Source: Thermodesulfobacteriaceae bacterium (lineage in GTDB: Bacteria > Desulfobacterota > Thermodesulfobacteria > Thermodesulfobacteriales > Thermodesulfobacteriaceae). Taken from it: a DNA stretch of 34,671 bases. Below, in pieces: positions 26,001 through 34,671 of the stretch. How positions within the stretch are numbered: the first letter of the stretch is position 1; each line of letters opens with the position of its first letter. Made by a program: the position numbers and the translations under genes. The notes under the pieces were generated by a model, which saw only the letters and a program-made list of their open reading frames with translations, made no database searches and was not told the origin of the DNA. Location: contig WGAR01000161.1 in the NCBI GenBank assembly GCA_015494725.1, forward strand, positions 1 to 34,671, in the 5' to 3' direction.

Positions 26001-26548
26001 AACTCCCCTACCCGTTGCACCACACCGGAGCGTTCGTATCCCAGCCCCACCAGTTTTTCCAGAAGGGATTCCCGGGGGAAATCCTCCCCGGGAACCAGAT
26101 ATTCATAGACCTCGCGCAGGACCCCGCGGGGAGGCAACCGTCGCAGGAGGGCCTCCACCGAGGTGGCCACCAGGCCGGGCCTTCCGAGAAGAAGATCCGC
26201 CAGGACCTCCATCCGGGAAGCTTCCTCCTCCGGGGAGGGCAGGACCTCGGCAAAGGGAGGGTGTTCCGGTGCCGGAAAGAGCTTGATCTCTAAGGAGGAA
26301 AAGACCCTGAAGGCCTGAACAAAGGCCCGGGCTTCTTTATCTTCGGGAAAAAGAAGGAGGAGGGTCTGGGGAAGGGTTAAGCGGGATAGGAGCAGGGCCA
26401 GGGAGACCGGCCGGAGTCCACCCAGCCGGAGCACCGGCCCCTCGCCCCGCAGACTCTCCTGGAGCCGTGAGAGTAGGGATCTAACCCCCCGCTCTCGGGC
26501 TGCCCCGAGCTCCGGAGATTCACCACCCGTCTCCGGCCATATCTGCAC
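23081..26548 (-). CDS. mfd: Transcription-repair coupling factor
   Basis: 1155 aa; [19 protein letters not shown] RNAP-interaction domain, [65 protein letters not shown]. Confidence 0.97.
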   Translation of the reverse strand: [1155 protein letters not shown]

Positions 26549-26608
26549 CGCCTAACCCACACCTTCGGCCCGGAGAAATAAAACCCTTCCAACACCACCG
26601 AATCGAAA

Positions 26609-26878
26609 CTAAAGGGCCCGGCTTTCCGCCAGGGGATACACACTAACCACCCGATGTCCGCCCCGGGACTCGAATTTCACCACCCCATCGATCTTGGCAA
26701 ACAGGGTAAAATCGCGTCCCATACCCACGTTCACCCCGGGACGAATCCTGGTCCCCCGCTGGCGCACCAGGATGTTTCCGGCCCTGACCACCTGACCGTC
26801 GTAACGCTTAACCCCCAGGCGCTTGCTGTGACTGTCGCGCCCGTTTCTCGAGGCCCCACCGGATTTCTTATGGGCCAT
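26609..26878 (-). CDS. rpmA: 50S ribosomal protein L27
   Basis: [43 protein letters not shown]. Confidence 0.98.
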   Translation of the reverse strand: MAHKKSGGASRNGRDSHSKRLGVKRYDGQVVRAGNILVRQRGTRIRPGVNVGMGRDFTLFAKIDGVVKFESRGGHRVVSVYPLAESRAL

Positions 26879-26888
26879 AACTTACCTC

Positions 26889-27203
26889 CTACCCCACAAT
26901 CTCTTCGATACGGAGCACGGTGTAGTACTGCCGGTGCCCGCGCTTGCGTTTATAATTTTTACGCCGTTTCTTCTTAAAGACAATGATCTTCTTGCTCCTG
27001 CCCTGCTCCAGGATGGTGGCCTTCACCCGGGCTCCCTCTACCAGAGGCGTTCCCACCCGGGGCTCTCCCTCGCCGGCCACCAAAAGCACCTCGGAAAGCT
27101 CTACCGTATCCCCCGGCTCCCCCGGAAGTTTTTCCACCCGAAGGACCTCACCCGGAGCCACCTTGTACTGTTTTCCACCCGTCTTGATCACCGCAAACAC
27201 CAC
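26889..27203 (-). CDS. rplU: 50S ribosomal protein L21
   Basis: [32 protein letters not shown] ... [25 protein letters not shown]. Confidence 0.98.
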   Translation of the reverse strand: MVFAVIKTGGKQYKVAPGEVLRVEKLPGEPGDTVELSEVLLVAGEGEPRVGTPLVEGARVKATILEQGRSKKIIVFKKKRRKNYKRKRGHRQYYTVLRIEEIVG

Positions 27204-27220
27204 GACCCCTCCTTCCGCGA

Positions 27221-27259
27221 AATCCGCTGCATTTTTATGTCTCTTCAGCGGATTGTCAA
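27221..27259 (-). promoter_or_regulatory. Candidate rplU promoter with embedded 9-bp inverted repeat
   Basis: Minus strand TTGACA (27254-27259), 16 nt, TAAAAA (27232-27237); AATCCGCTG (27221-27229) / CAGCGGATT (27246-27254). Confidence 0.5.
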
Positions 27260-29826
27260 GGCCCGCCGATCTCCCTCCGGGGTTTCCCCAGATAGTATCC
27301 CTGCGCCAGATCGATCCCTACCTCCCTGACCTTGCGAAAGATTTCCTCATCCTCCACGAATTCGGCGATGGTCTTAATATCCAGGGTCCGGGCCAGGGTC
27401 ACCGCACTCTGCACCAGGGCCAGATCCACCTTGTTCCTGGCCATGGAACGGATAAAATCCCCCTCGATCTTAAGATAATCTATGGGAAAATGTTTAATAT
27501 AGGTAAAGGAAGAAAAACCGGAACCAAAATCATCCACTGCAAATTTAAAGCCGTCTTTTTTAAGCTTACGTACAAAATCACGCAAAATTTTTAGATTCTT
27601 TACTGTTTCTCGCTCCGTAAGTTCGAAAACGATTCTGTGCGGAGGGACATCATATTTACGCAGGATATGCCGCACCTCCTCGATAAAGGAGGGAAGCACC
27701 AGGGACTTGGGCGATAGATTGAAGAAAAATTCCACCTCGGTGGATTCGGCGGAGATCTTTCGAACCGCATTCTCCAGCAGGGTGAGATCCATCCGCTGGA
27801 GAAGACCACTGGTCTCGGCGATATGGATAAACTCCCGGGCCGGGAGAATCCGACCATCGGGTTGTTCAATACGCATAAGCACCTCGTAGGCCCGGGCCTC
27901 CAGGGTATGCACATCCACTATGGGCTGGAAGTAGGGCAAGACCCTCTTCTCTTCCACCGCGGTGGAGAGGATGGAGCTCTTCTTCAGGACCTCCTCGGCG
28001 ATAAGGGACAGATCCTCCGGACTGGGAAGGGCCACCTTGTTCTTGCCCTCCCTCTTGGCCTTGTAAAGCATGTTGTCCGCGATAAGGAAAAGCTGCTTGG
28101 CATCCCGGGCATGGTCCGGAAAAACAGCGATCCCGATGGAAGCCGTGGCCTTGACCTTTCGCCCCTCCGGAGAAACCAGGGAGAATTCTTCGATATTCTT
28201 GAGAAGACGCAGGGCCACCGAGTAGGCCTGTTCCTCGCCGGCATAGGGCAGAACCATGGCAAACTCATCGCCCCCGTAACGGGCCACCAGATCCTCCTTC
28301 CGGAACATGTCCCGAAGGATACCGGCGATCCCCTTGAGCATCTGATCGCCAAACTCATGGCCGTAGGCATCGTTGATCAACTTGAAATTGTCTATATCCA
28401 CGATTAGAAAGGCAAATTTATAATTATGTCTCCGGGCCCTCTCCACTTCGTAATCCAGCAACTCCCAGAGGACCCGCTGATTGTAAAGCTCGGTAAGGGG
28501 ATCGCGGGTGGCGTAGTATTCCAGCTCCTTGGTGTACTTGTGGATAGCCTTGGCTGAGCCCACAATATTGAGCAGCGTGGGAAGCACACTCTGCACCGCC
28601 AGCCCCTTGATCTCGCTCTGGACATCCAGGAGATTCATCCCCAATCCCAGCGCTCCGCCTATCAGAGGCTTCTCCAGCACCAGGACCCGGGTATAGGCCT
28701 CCAGGTCCTCCACGGGACGTTTCTCCGGGGAGCGTTTGGTTTCCACCTCCCGGTGGATATAAGTAATGCCCGCTTCCTTCTCCCAGGCCCCGGATGACCG
28801 CAAATGTTTCTCGATCAATTCCTCCACCCTCCGCTGACAATCCCCGTGCACCCTGGTGTTCCAGAAAATATAGGCGTAAAAATCCTCCCCCTCCTCCCTG
28901 AAGATCACAAAAAAGAAGGTAAAACATATCTTGTCCGAAATACCATCTAAGGCATTTATTACTATATACTCCCAATCTATAACCGCTTCGGAAGTAATAA
29001 CAAAGTTTTCGAGAAATTTCATTTGGAATTCAAGAATATCTTTGTCTATAGCGATCTTTCGCACTCGATCCACGAAATAAGCCACCTCGTCTCTTATGGA
29101 ATTGAATTCCTGGAAGCTGAAGTCGATCCTTTCGATGTTCAGTTCGGAAAGATCCGAGACCTTGCGAATGCGTTCCAGTTCGCGGTGGAGGCCCTCGATC
29201 TTTTTACTTATCTTGGTGCGAAGCACATAACTTATCAGGGCAGCCACCAGCAGGGGAAAAACGAAGAGCAACCCCAGGATAACCAGGATCTTCCGTTTTA
29301 TGTAACTGAATTCGCTCTCCAGGTCGTATTCAATCTGAATGACTCCCAGGATATCCCCGGACTTGGCCTCCGTATGGCAGGCTATGCATTCGTATTTGGC
29401 CACGATGGGCTTGACCAGAAAAAGACGGCTTTCTTCCAGCTGTCTCCATTCTTTTCCCTGCGTGAAAGCCCTTCTCACCTTCGGAAGGCCATTAAGATGC
29501 TGCATGGAACGGGGAGTAAAGAGATAGATCTTTACCTGATTGTTCTGATTCAGGCTTTCAAAGATCCGGATTATTTCCAGGAGCTCCGAGGACTTGACCC
29601 CTTTGCGCATAAGCTGATAAAGGCTGTTAAAGATGGTCTCGGAGACGGTATAGGCATTCTGCAGGGCCACGGTCTCCAGGCCTTTTTTCATTTCCAGATA
29701 AAGGGAGACACTGATCAGGACCGAGCCTATCAGGGCACCACAGAAGGCCACAAAGACCAGAAAACAGGAAAGTCTCTTGGAAATAAAGACACGATTACCT
29801 TCTTCCGTTTCGGAAGGCGCCGTCAA
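27256..29826 (-). CDS. Membrane-bound GGDEF-EAL protein with N-terminal periplasmic sensor carrying a CxxCH motif
   Basis: Two TM segments flanking a domain with [26 protein letters not shown] (with RKED I-site); EAL-type [35 protein letters not shown]. Confidence 0.95.
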   Translation of the reverse strand: MTAPSETEEGNRVFISKRLSCFLVFVAFCGALIGSVLISVSLYLEMKKGLETVALQNAYTVSETIFNSLYQLMRKGVKSSELLEIIRIFESLNQNNQVKIYLFTPRSMQHLNGLPKVRRAFTQGKEWRQLEESRLFLVKPIVAKYECIACHTEAKSGDILGVIQIEYDLESEFSYIKRKILVILGLLFVFPLLVAALISYVLRTKISKKIEGLHRELERIRKVSDLSELNIERIDFSFQEFNSIRDEVAYFVDRVRKIAIDKDILEFQMKFLENFVITSEAVIDWEYIVINALDGISDKICFTFFFVIFREEGEDFYAYIFWNTRVHGDCQRRVEELIEKHLRSSGAWEKEAGITYIHREVETKRSPEKRPVEDLEAYTRVLVLEKPLIGGALGLGMNLLDVQSEIKGLAVQSVLPTLLNIVGSAKAIHKYTKELEYYATRDPLTELYNQRVLWELLDYEVERARRHNYKFAFLIVDIDNFKLINDAYGHEFGDQMLKGIAGILRDMFRKEDLVARYGGDEFAMVLPYAGEEQAYSVALRLLKNIEEFSLVSPEGRKVKATASIGIAVFPDHARDAKQLFLIADNMLYKAKREGKNKVALPSPEDLSLIAEEVLKKSSILSTAVEEKRVLPYFQPIVDVHTLEARAYEVLMRIEQPDGRILPAREFIHIAETSGLLQRMDLTLLENAVRKISAESTEVEFFFNLSPKSLVLPSFIEEVRHILRKYDVPPHRIVFELTERETVKNLKILRDFVRKLKKDGFKFAVDDFGSGFSSFTYIKHFPIDYLKIEGDFIRSMARNKVDLALVQSAVTLARTLDIKTIAEFVEDEEIFRKVREVGIDLAQGYYLGKPRREIGGP

Positions 29827-29868
29827 ACCAAATCTCCGTGGGCCCGATTTTTCTATAGATTTGAAACT

Positions 29869-31809
29869 TTAAATGATTTCGTCCTCCCCGGCAATATATT
29901 TTCGGCGGCAGCGCTCCAGGACCTCAAAGAGAAGACCGATCACCTCGGCAAAGACCGGATAGAGTTTTTCTTCCAGCCACTGCAATCTCCTCTCCATGGC
30001 GCAGCCGGCCCCGCATTCCCGCAGGAATTGCTCGTACTCATCGACCAGACTGTGGAGCTTTCGGTGCGGATCCTGGACCCTTTCCACCAGGGCCGCTATC
30101 TCCGGATCACGGGGACGCCAGACCGCCAGCACCCTCCCTAGGTAGCAGCGGGTGGGGTCCCTTTCCACCTGTGGAACTTCGTTCCTGAGCACGGCCTCGA
30201 TCACCCGGCAGCGCCACATGATATGGGCGAGCACCGCCTCCTGAAGGGCCAGGGCGCAGGGCAGACCCTTTATTTCCAGACCGCCTTCCTTTACCTGAAA
30301 GAGCTGGTTTATTCTCTCCAGTTCCTCCACGCTCTCCTTAACCCCCTTGAGGGTAAAGTTGAGCTCGGTGCTCAAATCCGAGAAGGTGGCTGCGGTGCCG
30401 GTAAGACGCTCCGACTGCTGCGACAGCCCTTCCACCTCGGAGACCACCCGTTCCAGACTTCCAGAGATCTGGGAGACCACCGCCGTCTGTTCCTCCACCG
30501 CGCTGGCGATGGTGTTGGCGTGTTCGTTGAGTTCCACCACGGTACGGGTAATCTCATCCGTAGCCGAGACCGCCTGTTCCACGCCCTCCTGGATTCTCCG
30601 GATGGTCTCGGTGATACGCTCCGTGGCCTCGGCGGTCTGGCGGGCCAGTTCCTTGACCTCGTTGGCCACCACGGCAAAGCCCTTGCCGGCCTCCCCGGCT
30701 CGGGCCGCCTCGATGGTAGCGTTTAAGGCCAGGAGATTGGTCTGATCGGCGATGGTCCGGATCACCTCCACGATGCTCCCGATCTCCCGGGCCTGGTCCC
30801 CCAGGGATTTCACCACCTGATCGGTAAGTTCCGCCTTTTCCCGGGCCTCACCGGTGGCCTGCGCGGTGCGACTCACACTCTGGGAAATCTCGTTTATGGC
30901 CTGGTTGAGTTCCTGGGCCGCCCGGGTAACTTCCTCCACCGATTCCCGGGTGCTCACTATGGCCCGGGCGATATCCTCGGAAAAACGCTGCAGTTCCTCC
31001 GCCCCGGAGCTCAGACTTTCTCCGGAACTACGGACCACCCCCTCGGAGACCCCCTGAAGCTCGCTCTGCACCTTAACCGCCTGAAGGGTGCGGGAGATGA
31101 AATTGGAAAGCCCCCGGGCGGCCTCGGCCAGAACCCGTACTTCCTCAAGCCTGGCCCGGGGGATCTCCACCCGCAGGTCTCCGGCCCCCAGGTGTCGAAA
31201 GACCTCGGTGATCTCCGAAAGGGGACGAATGATGGTCCTCCGGGTGAAAAGGAAGATGGCGATCAACAGGGCCACGAAAACCACCATAGCCACCATCAGG
31301 GCCGATTCGAGATAACGCTTGCTCCGCTGGGCCACCCCCTCGATCACCTTGACCACCTGATCCGAGGCCTTAAGGAGGCGTTCGTTATTCTCGCGTATAA
31401 AACGCAGGTGTTCCTCAAAGGAAGGATCCTGCGGGGAAAGTTTTTCCAGCACCCGGAGCTCCCCCTTAAACCGATTCCAGAGGGCCAGATTCCTCCTCAG
31501 GGCCTCCTGGGCGGCCTTCTCCTTCTGCACCAACGGATCCCTCTGCACCATCCGGAGATTGCGCTCGTAGAGGGCTATGGACTCCTCCAGTCGTTCCGCG
31601 TTCCGGGAAGAAGGGTTGCGTACGAATTCATAAAGTTCCTTGGTCATCCTCTGGGTGAGCATTCGCTGACGTCCGGCCAGGTTAACCAGCCGCACCAGAT
31701 CGTCCTGATAGCGAAAGAGATACCACACCGCCCCCAGGGAAAAGAGTTGCAGGAGAAAGAGGATACCCAGCCCCAGCAGTAAAAGCCTGCGCAGGGAAAA
31801 GAGCCGCAT
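29869..31809 (-). CDS. Methyl-accepting chemotaxis protein with PilJ/NarX-type N-terminal domain, HAMP and C-terminal CZB-like domain
   Basis: [22 protein letters not shown] (PilJ/NIT P-box-like); [47 protein letters not shown] signalling hairpin; C-terminal [14 protein letters not shown]...[11 protein letters not shown]...[10 protein letters not shown]. Confidence 0.95.
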   Translation of the reverse strand: MRLFSLRRLLLLGLGILFLLQLFSLGAVWYLFRYQDDLVRLVNLAGRQRMLTQRMTKELYEFVRNPSSRNAERLEESIALYERNLRMVQRDPLVQKEKAAQEALRRNLALWNRFKGELRVLEKLSPQDPSFEEHLRFIRENNERLLKASDQVVKVIEGVAQRSKRYLESALMVAMVVFVALLIAIFLFTRRTIIRPLSEITEVFRHLGAGDLRVEIPRARLEEVRVLAEAARGLSNFISRTLQAVKVQSELQGVSEGVVRSSGESLSSGAEELQRFSEDIARAIVSTRESVEEVTRAAQELNQAINEISQSVSRTAQATGEAREKAELTDQVVKSLGDQAREIGSIVEVIRTIADQTNLLALNATIEAARAGEAGKGFAVVANEVKELARQTAEATERITETIRRIQEGVEQAVSATDEITRTVVELNEHANTIASAVEEQTAVVSQISGSLERVVSEVEGLSQQSERLTGTAATFSDLSTELNFTLKGVKESVEELERINQLFQVKEGGLEIKGLPCALALQEAVLAHIMWRCRVIEAVLRNEVPQVERDPTRCYLGRVLAVWRPRDPEIAALVERVQDPHRKLHSLVDEYEQFLRECGAGCAMERRLQWLEEKLYPVFAEVIGLLFEVLERCRRKYIAGEDEII

Positions 31810-31928
31810 AGTTTTCCTCCTTAAAAGTCTAGTCTCGGAATATATTTTTGCCTCTGTATCTTTTGTATCTTTTTATCCAGGAAAATCAAGGGGGATTTAT
31901 CTTTTTCGGGCTGGAGGATACGGGATTT

Positions 31929-34670
31929 CTAGGCCGCGGCTACGGCCTCGCGCCGGCCGCAACACTTCTTGTATTTCTTTCCGCTTCCGCAGGGGCAGGG
32001 GTCGTTGCGCCCGATCTTCTGCCGGCGGATGGGTTCCTGACGGGGGCGTTCGGCCTCCGCGCCCTCCTCGCCCCGCCCGTAGCGCAGGCGCATCCTCCGA
32101 CGACGCCGCTCCTCCTCCATGCGCTGAACTTCCTCTTCCCGCACCACCTGCACCCGGAAGAGATAAGCCAGAGTCTGCTCCCGGATACGATTTAAAAGAT
32201 CCTCAAAAAGCTCGTAGGCCTCGCGCTTGTATTCCTGAAGAGGATCCTTCTGCCCGTAGCCCCGAAGCCCCACACTCTCGCGCAGATGGTCCATGGTGAG
32301 GAGGTGATCCTTCCAGAGGGCATCAATGGTCTGAAGGAGGAACATCTTTTCCAGATACCGCAGAAGCTCCGGCCCGGTCTCTTCCTCCTTGCGGCGATAG
32401 AAGGATAGGGCCTCTTCGGAGAGTTTTTCCGCCAGGGCCTCGGTGTCCTCCGGGACCTCCGAAAGATCCGGGGCAAAACCGAAGACCGCCCGGAAACGCT
32501 CGGAAAGCCCCTTAAGATCCCATTCCGCGGGGGGCTTTTCCTCCCGGAATTCCTCCACGATCCCCTCGCATACATCCCGGATCATGTCCTCGATCCAGTC
32601 TCTCACCGATTCCGCGGAAAGGATCTCCCGGCGCTGCCGGTAAATGGTCTCCCGCTGGAGATTCATCACATCGTCGTATTCCAGGAGGTGCTTCCGGATC
32701 TCGAAGTGCTGGGCCTCGACCTTCTTCTGGGCCTGCTCTATGGCCTTGGAGAGCCAGGGATGTTCAATGGGCTCGCCCTCCTCCATGCCGAGCTTGTCCA
32801 TGAGGCCCTTGATCTTTTCCGAGCCGAAAAGACGCAGAAGCTCGTCTTCAAGGGAGAGGTAAAAGCGGGAGGATCCGGGATCGCCCTGGCGCCCGGCCCG
32901 GCCGCGCAACTGGTTGTCAATGCGCCGGGACTCGTGGCGCTCGGTCCCGATGATGTGAAGCCCGCCGAGGGCCTTCACCTTTTCGTAGTCGGCCTGACAC
33001 TGACGGACCTTCTCGTAGAGGACCTCGGCCCAGCGCTCGGGATACTTTTCCGTGGGGTCGCGCCCCTCCCGGGCCATGGAAAGGGCCTCGTGCCAGGCCC
33101 GCTCGTCAATCTGGGAAAGATCATAGCCCTCACGCTCAAGCTCCTCCTTGGCCAGCCCCTCGGGGTTTCCCCCAAGGAGGATGTCCACCCCGCGGCCGGC
33201 CATGTTGGTGGCGATGGTCACCGCGTGGGGGCGTCCGGCCTGGGCGATGATGGCCGCCTCGCGCTCATGATACTTGGCGTTTAGCACCTGGTGCGGGATC
33301 TTTTTGCGCTTGAGCATCTTCGAGAGCCGCTCGCTCTTTTCTATGCTCGTGGTCCCCACCAGCACCGGGCGCCCCTTCCGGTAAAGCTCCTCGATCTCCC
33401 GCACCACGGCCTCAAACTTCTCCCGCTCGGTGCGATAGACCACATCCGGGTAATCGATGCGAATCATGGGTTTGTTGGTGGGGATGACCACCACGTCAAG
33501 GTTATAGATCTCCTTGAACTCCGCGGCCTCGGTCTCCGCGGTGCCGGTCATGCCGGCGAGCTTTTCGTACATGCGAAAGTAGTTCTGGAAGGTGATGGAG
33601 GCCAGGGTCTGGTTCTCGGACTCGATCCGCACCCCTTCCTTGGCCTCGATGGCCTGGTGCAGCCCGTCGGACCAGCGGCGCCCGGGCATGAGCCGCCCGG
33701 TAAACTCGTCCACGATGATCACCTGCCCGTCCTTAACGATATAGTCCACATCCCGGTGAAAGAGATGGTGCGCCCGCAGGGCCTGATGGATGTGATGCAC
33801 CAGGTTCACGTGCCGCGGATCGTAAAGATTGGGGATCCCGAGGAGCCGCTCCACCTCGGCCACCCCTTCCTCGGTAAGCACCACCGTCCTGGTCTTCTCC
33901 TCAATGGTGAAGTGTTTATCCTTCTTGAGGTTGCGTACCAGCTTGTCGATCTCGTAGTAGATCTCGGTGGACTCCTCCGAGGGGCCGGAGATGATGAGCG
34001 GGGTCCGGGCCTCGTCAATAAGAATGGAGTCCACCTCATCCACGATGGCGTAGTAGTGATCACGCTGCACCATGTCCTCAAGGGAATACTTCATGTTGTC
34101 GCGCAGATAATCGAAGCCGAACTCGTTATTGGTGCCGTAGGTGATGTCACAGGCGTAGGCCTTCTTGCGTTCGGGATCCTCCATGCCGGAGACGATGACC
34201 CCTACGGAAAGCCCCAGGAAACGATAGATGGCCCCCATCCATTCGGCATCCCGCCGGGCGAGATAATCGTTCACGGTGACGATGTGCACCCCGCGCCCGG
34301 TAAGGGCATTGAGATAGGCCGGAAGGGTGGCCACCAGGGTCTTACCCTCGCCGGTCTTCATCTCGGCGATCTTTCCCTGGTGAAGGACGATCCCGCCCAT
34401 GAGCTGAACGTCGAAGTGCCGCATCCCGAGGACCCTTCGGGCGGCCTCCCGCACCACGGCAAAGGCCTCGGGAAGAAGATCATCCAGCGTGGCCCCGCGG
34501 GAGAGCCGTTCCTTGAACTCCGCGGTCTTGGCCGCAAGCTCGTGATCCTTGAGCCTGCGCATCTCGGGCTCCAGCGCATTGATGCGCTCCACGATGGGCC
34601 GGAGCTTCTTCAGCTCCCGCTCGTTCTTGGTCCCCACGATCTTGGCCGCAATCTTGGTAAAAAGTCCCAT
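31929..34670 (-). CDS. secA: Protein translocase ATPase SecA (complete)
   Basis: 913 aa; [85 protein letters not shown]-terminal [19 protein letters not shown]. Confidence 0.98.
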   Translation of the reverse strand: MGLFTKIAAKIVGTKNERELKKLRPIVERINALEPEMRRLKDHELAAKTAEFKERLSRGATLDDLLPEAFAVVREAARRVLGMRHFDVQLMGGIVLHQGKIAEMKTGEGKTLVATLPAYLNALTGRGVHIVTVNDYLARRDAEWMGAIYRFLGLSVGVIVSGMEDPERKKAYACDITYGTNNEFGFDYLRDNMKYSLEDMVQRDHYYAIVDEVDSILIDEARTPLIISGPSEESTEIYYEIDKLVRNLKKDKHFTIEEKTRTVVLTEEGVAEVERLLGIPNLYDPRHVNLVHHIHQALRAHHLFHRDVDYIVKDGQVIIVDEFTGRLMPGRRWSDGLHQAIEAKEGVRIESENQTLASITFQNYFRMYEKLAGMTGTAETEAAEFKEIYNLDVVVIPTNKPMIRIDYPDVVYRTEREKFEAVVREIEELYRKGRPVLVGTTSIEKSERLSKMLKRKKIPHQVLNAKYHEREAAIIAQAGRPHAVTIATNMAGRGVDILLGGNPEGLAKEELEREGYDLSQIDERAWHEALSMAREGRDPTEKYPERWAEVLYEKVRQCQADYEKVKALGGLHIIGTERHESRRIDNQLRGRAGRQGDPGSSRFYLSLEDELLRLFGSEKIKGLMDKLGMEEGEPIEHPWLSKAIEQAQKKVEAQHFEIRKHLLEYDDVMNLQRETIYRQRREILSAESVRDWIEDMIRDVCEGIVEEFREEKPPAEWDLKGLSERFRAVFGFAPDLSEVPEDTEALAEKLSEEALSFYRRKEEETGPELLRYLEKMFLLQTIDALWKDHLLTMDHLRESVGLRGYGQKDPLQEYKREAYELFEDLLNRIREQTLAYLFRVQVVREEEVQRMEEERRRRRMRLRYGRGEEGAEAERPRQEPIRRQKIGRNDPCPCGSGKKYKKCCGRREAVAAA

Positions 34671-34671
34671 G

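Noticed and set aside
29827-29876. Sigma28-like box TAAAGTTT between the MCP and GGDEF-EAL genes
   Set aside because: The -35-like octamer matches but no GCCGATAA-like -10 is found 11 nt downstream.
1-34671. CRISPR arrays, prophage, toxin-antitoxin or defence islands
   Set aside because: No regularly spaced repeats, integrase/transposase or recognisable defence genes were seen; the window is mostly core and transport genes.

Overview
34.7 kb, GC-rich, gene-dense bacterial chromosomal segment. The taxon is not proven; the gene content and style suggest a thermophilic, sulfur-metabolising lineage, possibly Thermodesulfobacteria-like (weak inference). Housekeeping genes: hisS, trpD, trmH, queD-queE, recO, surA-like, mfd, rpmA, rplU and a complete secA. 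There is also a run of ion-transport genes (crcB + DUF190, TrkH/TrkA, ClC-CBS, TSUP/TauE, an ArsB/NhaD-type transporter + UspA, CstA) and signalling genes (Crp/Fnr, PAS histidine kinase, GGDEF-EAL protein with a CxxCH heme-type motif, PilJ-type MCP with a CZB-like C-terminus). Two tRNA genes (CAU and Cys-GCA) lie in tandem. I see no CRISPR array, rRNA, transposase or recognisable defence island. The most interesting non-annotated signals are: (i) a small coiled-coil ORF flanked by a perfect 13-bp direct repeat whose left copy is the 3' end of tRNA-Cys, like a minimal tRNA-associated cassette; (ii) a ClC gene whose N-terminal helix is encoded upstream of any ATG/GTG/TTG, with a strong SD in front of an AUU codon, the SD being buried in a terminator-like hairpin; (iii) all four convergent gene pairs overlap, two of them sharing exactly a CTAG as both stop codons; (iv) a divergent promoter with overlapping -35 boxes; (v) an inverted repeat bracketing the ribosomal-protein promoter; (vi) a candidate heme-c sensor GGDEF-EAL next to a PilJ-MCP-CZB receptor. 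All family calls come from reading protein motifs by eye; no database search was run.
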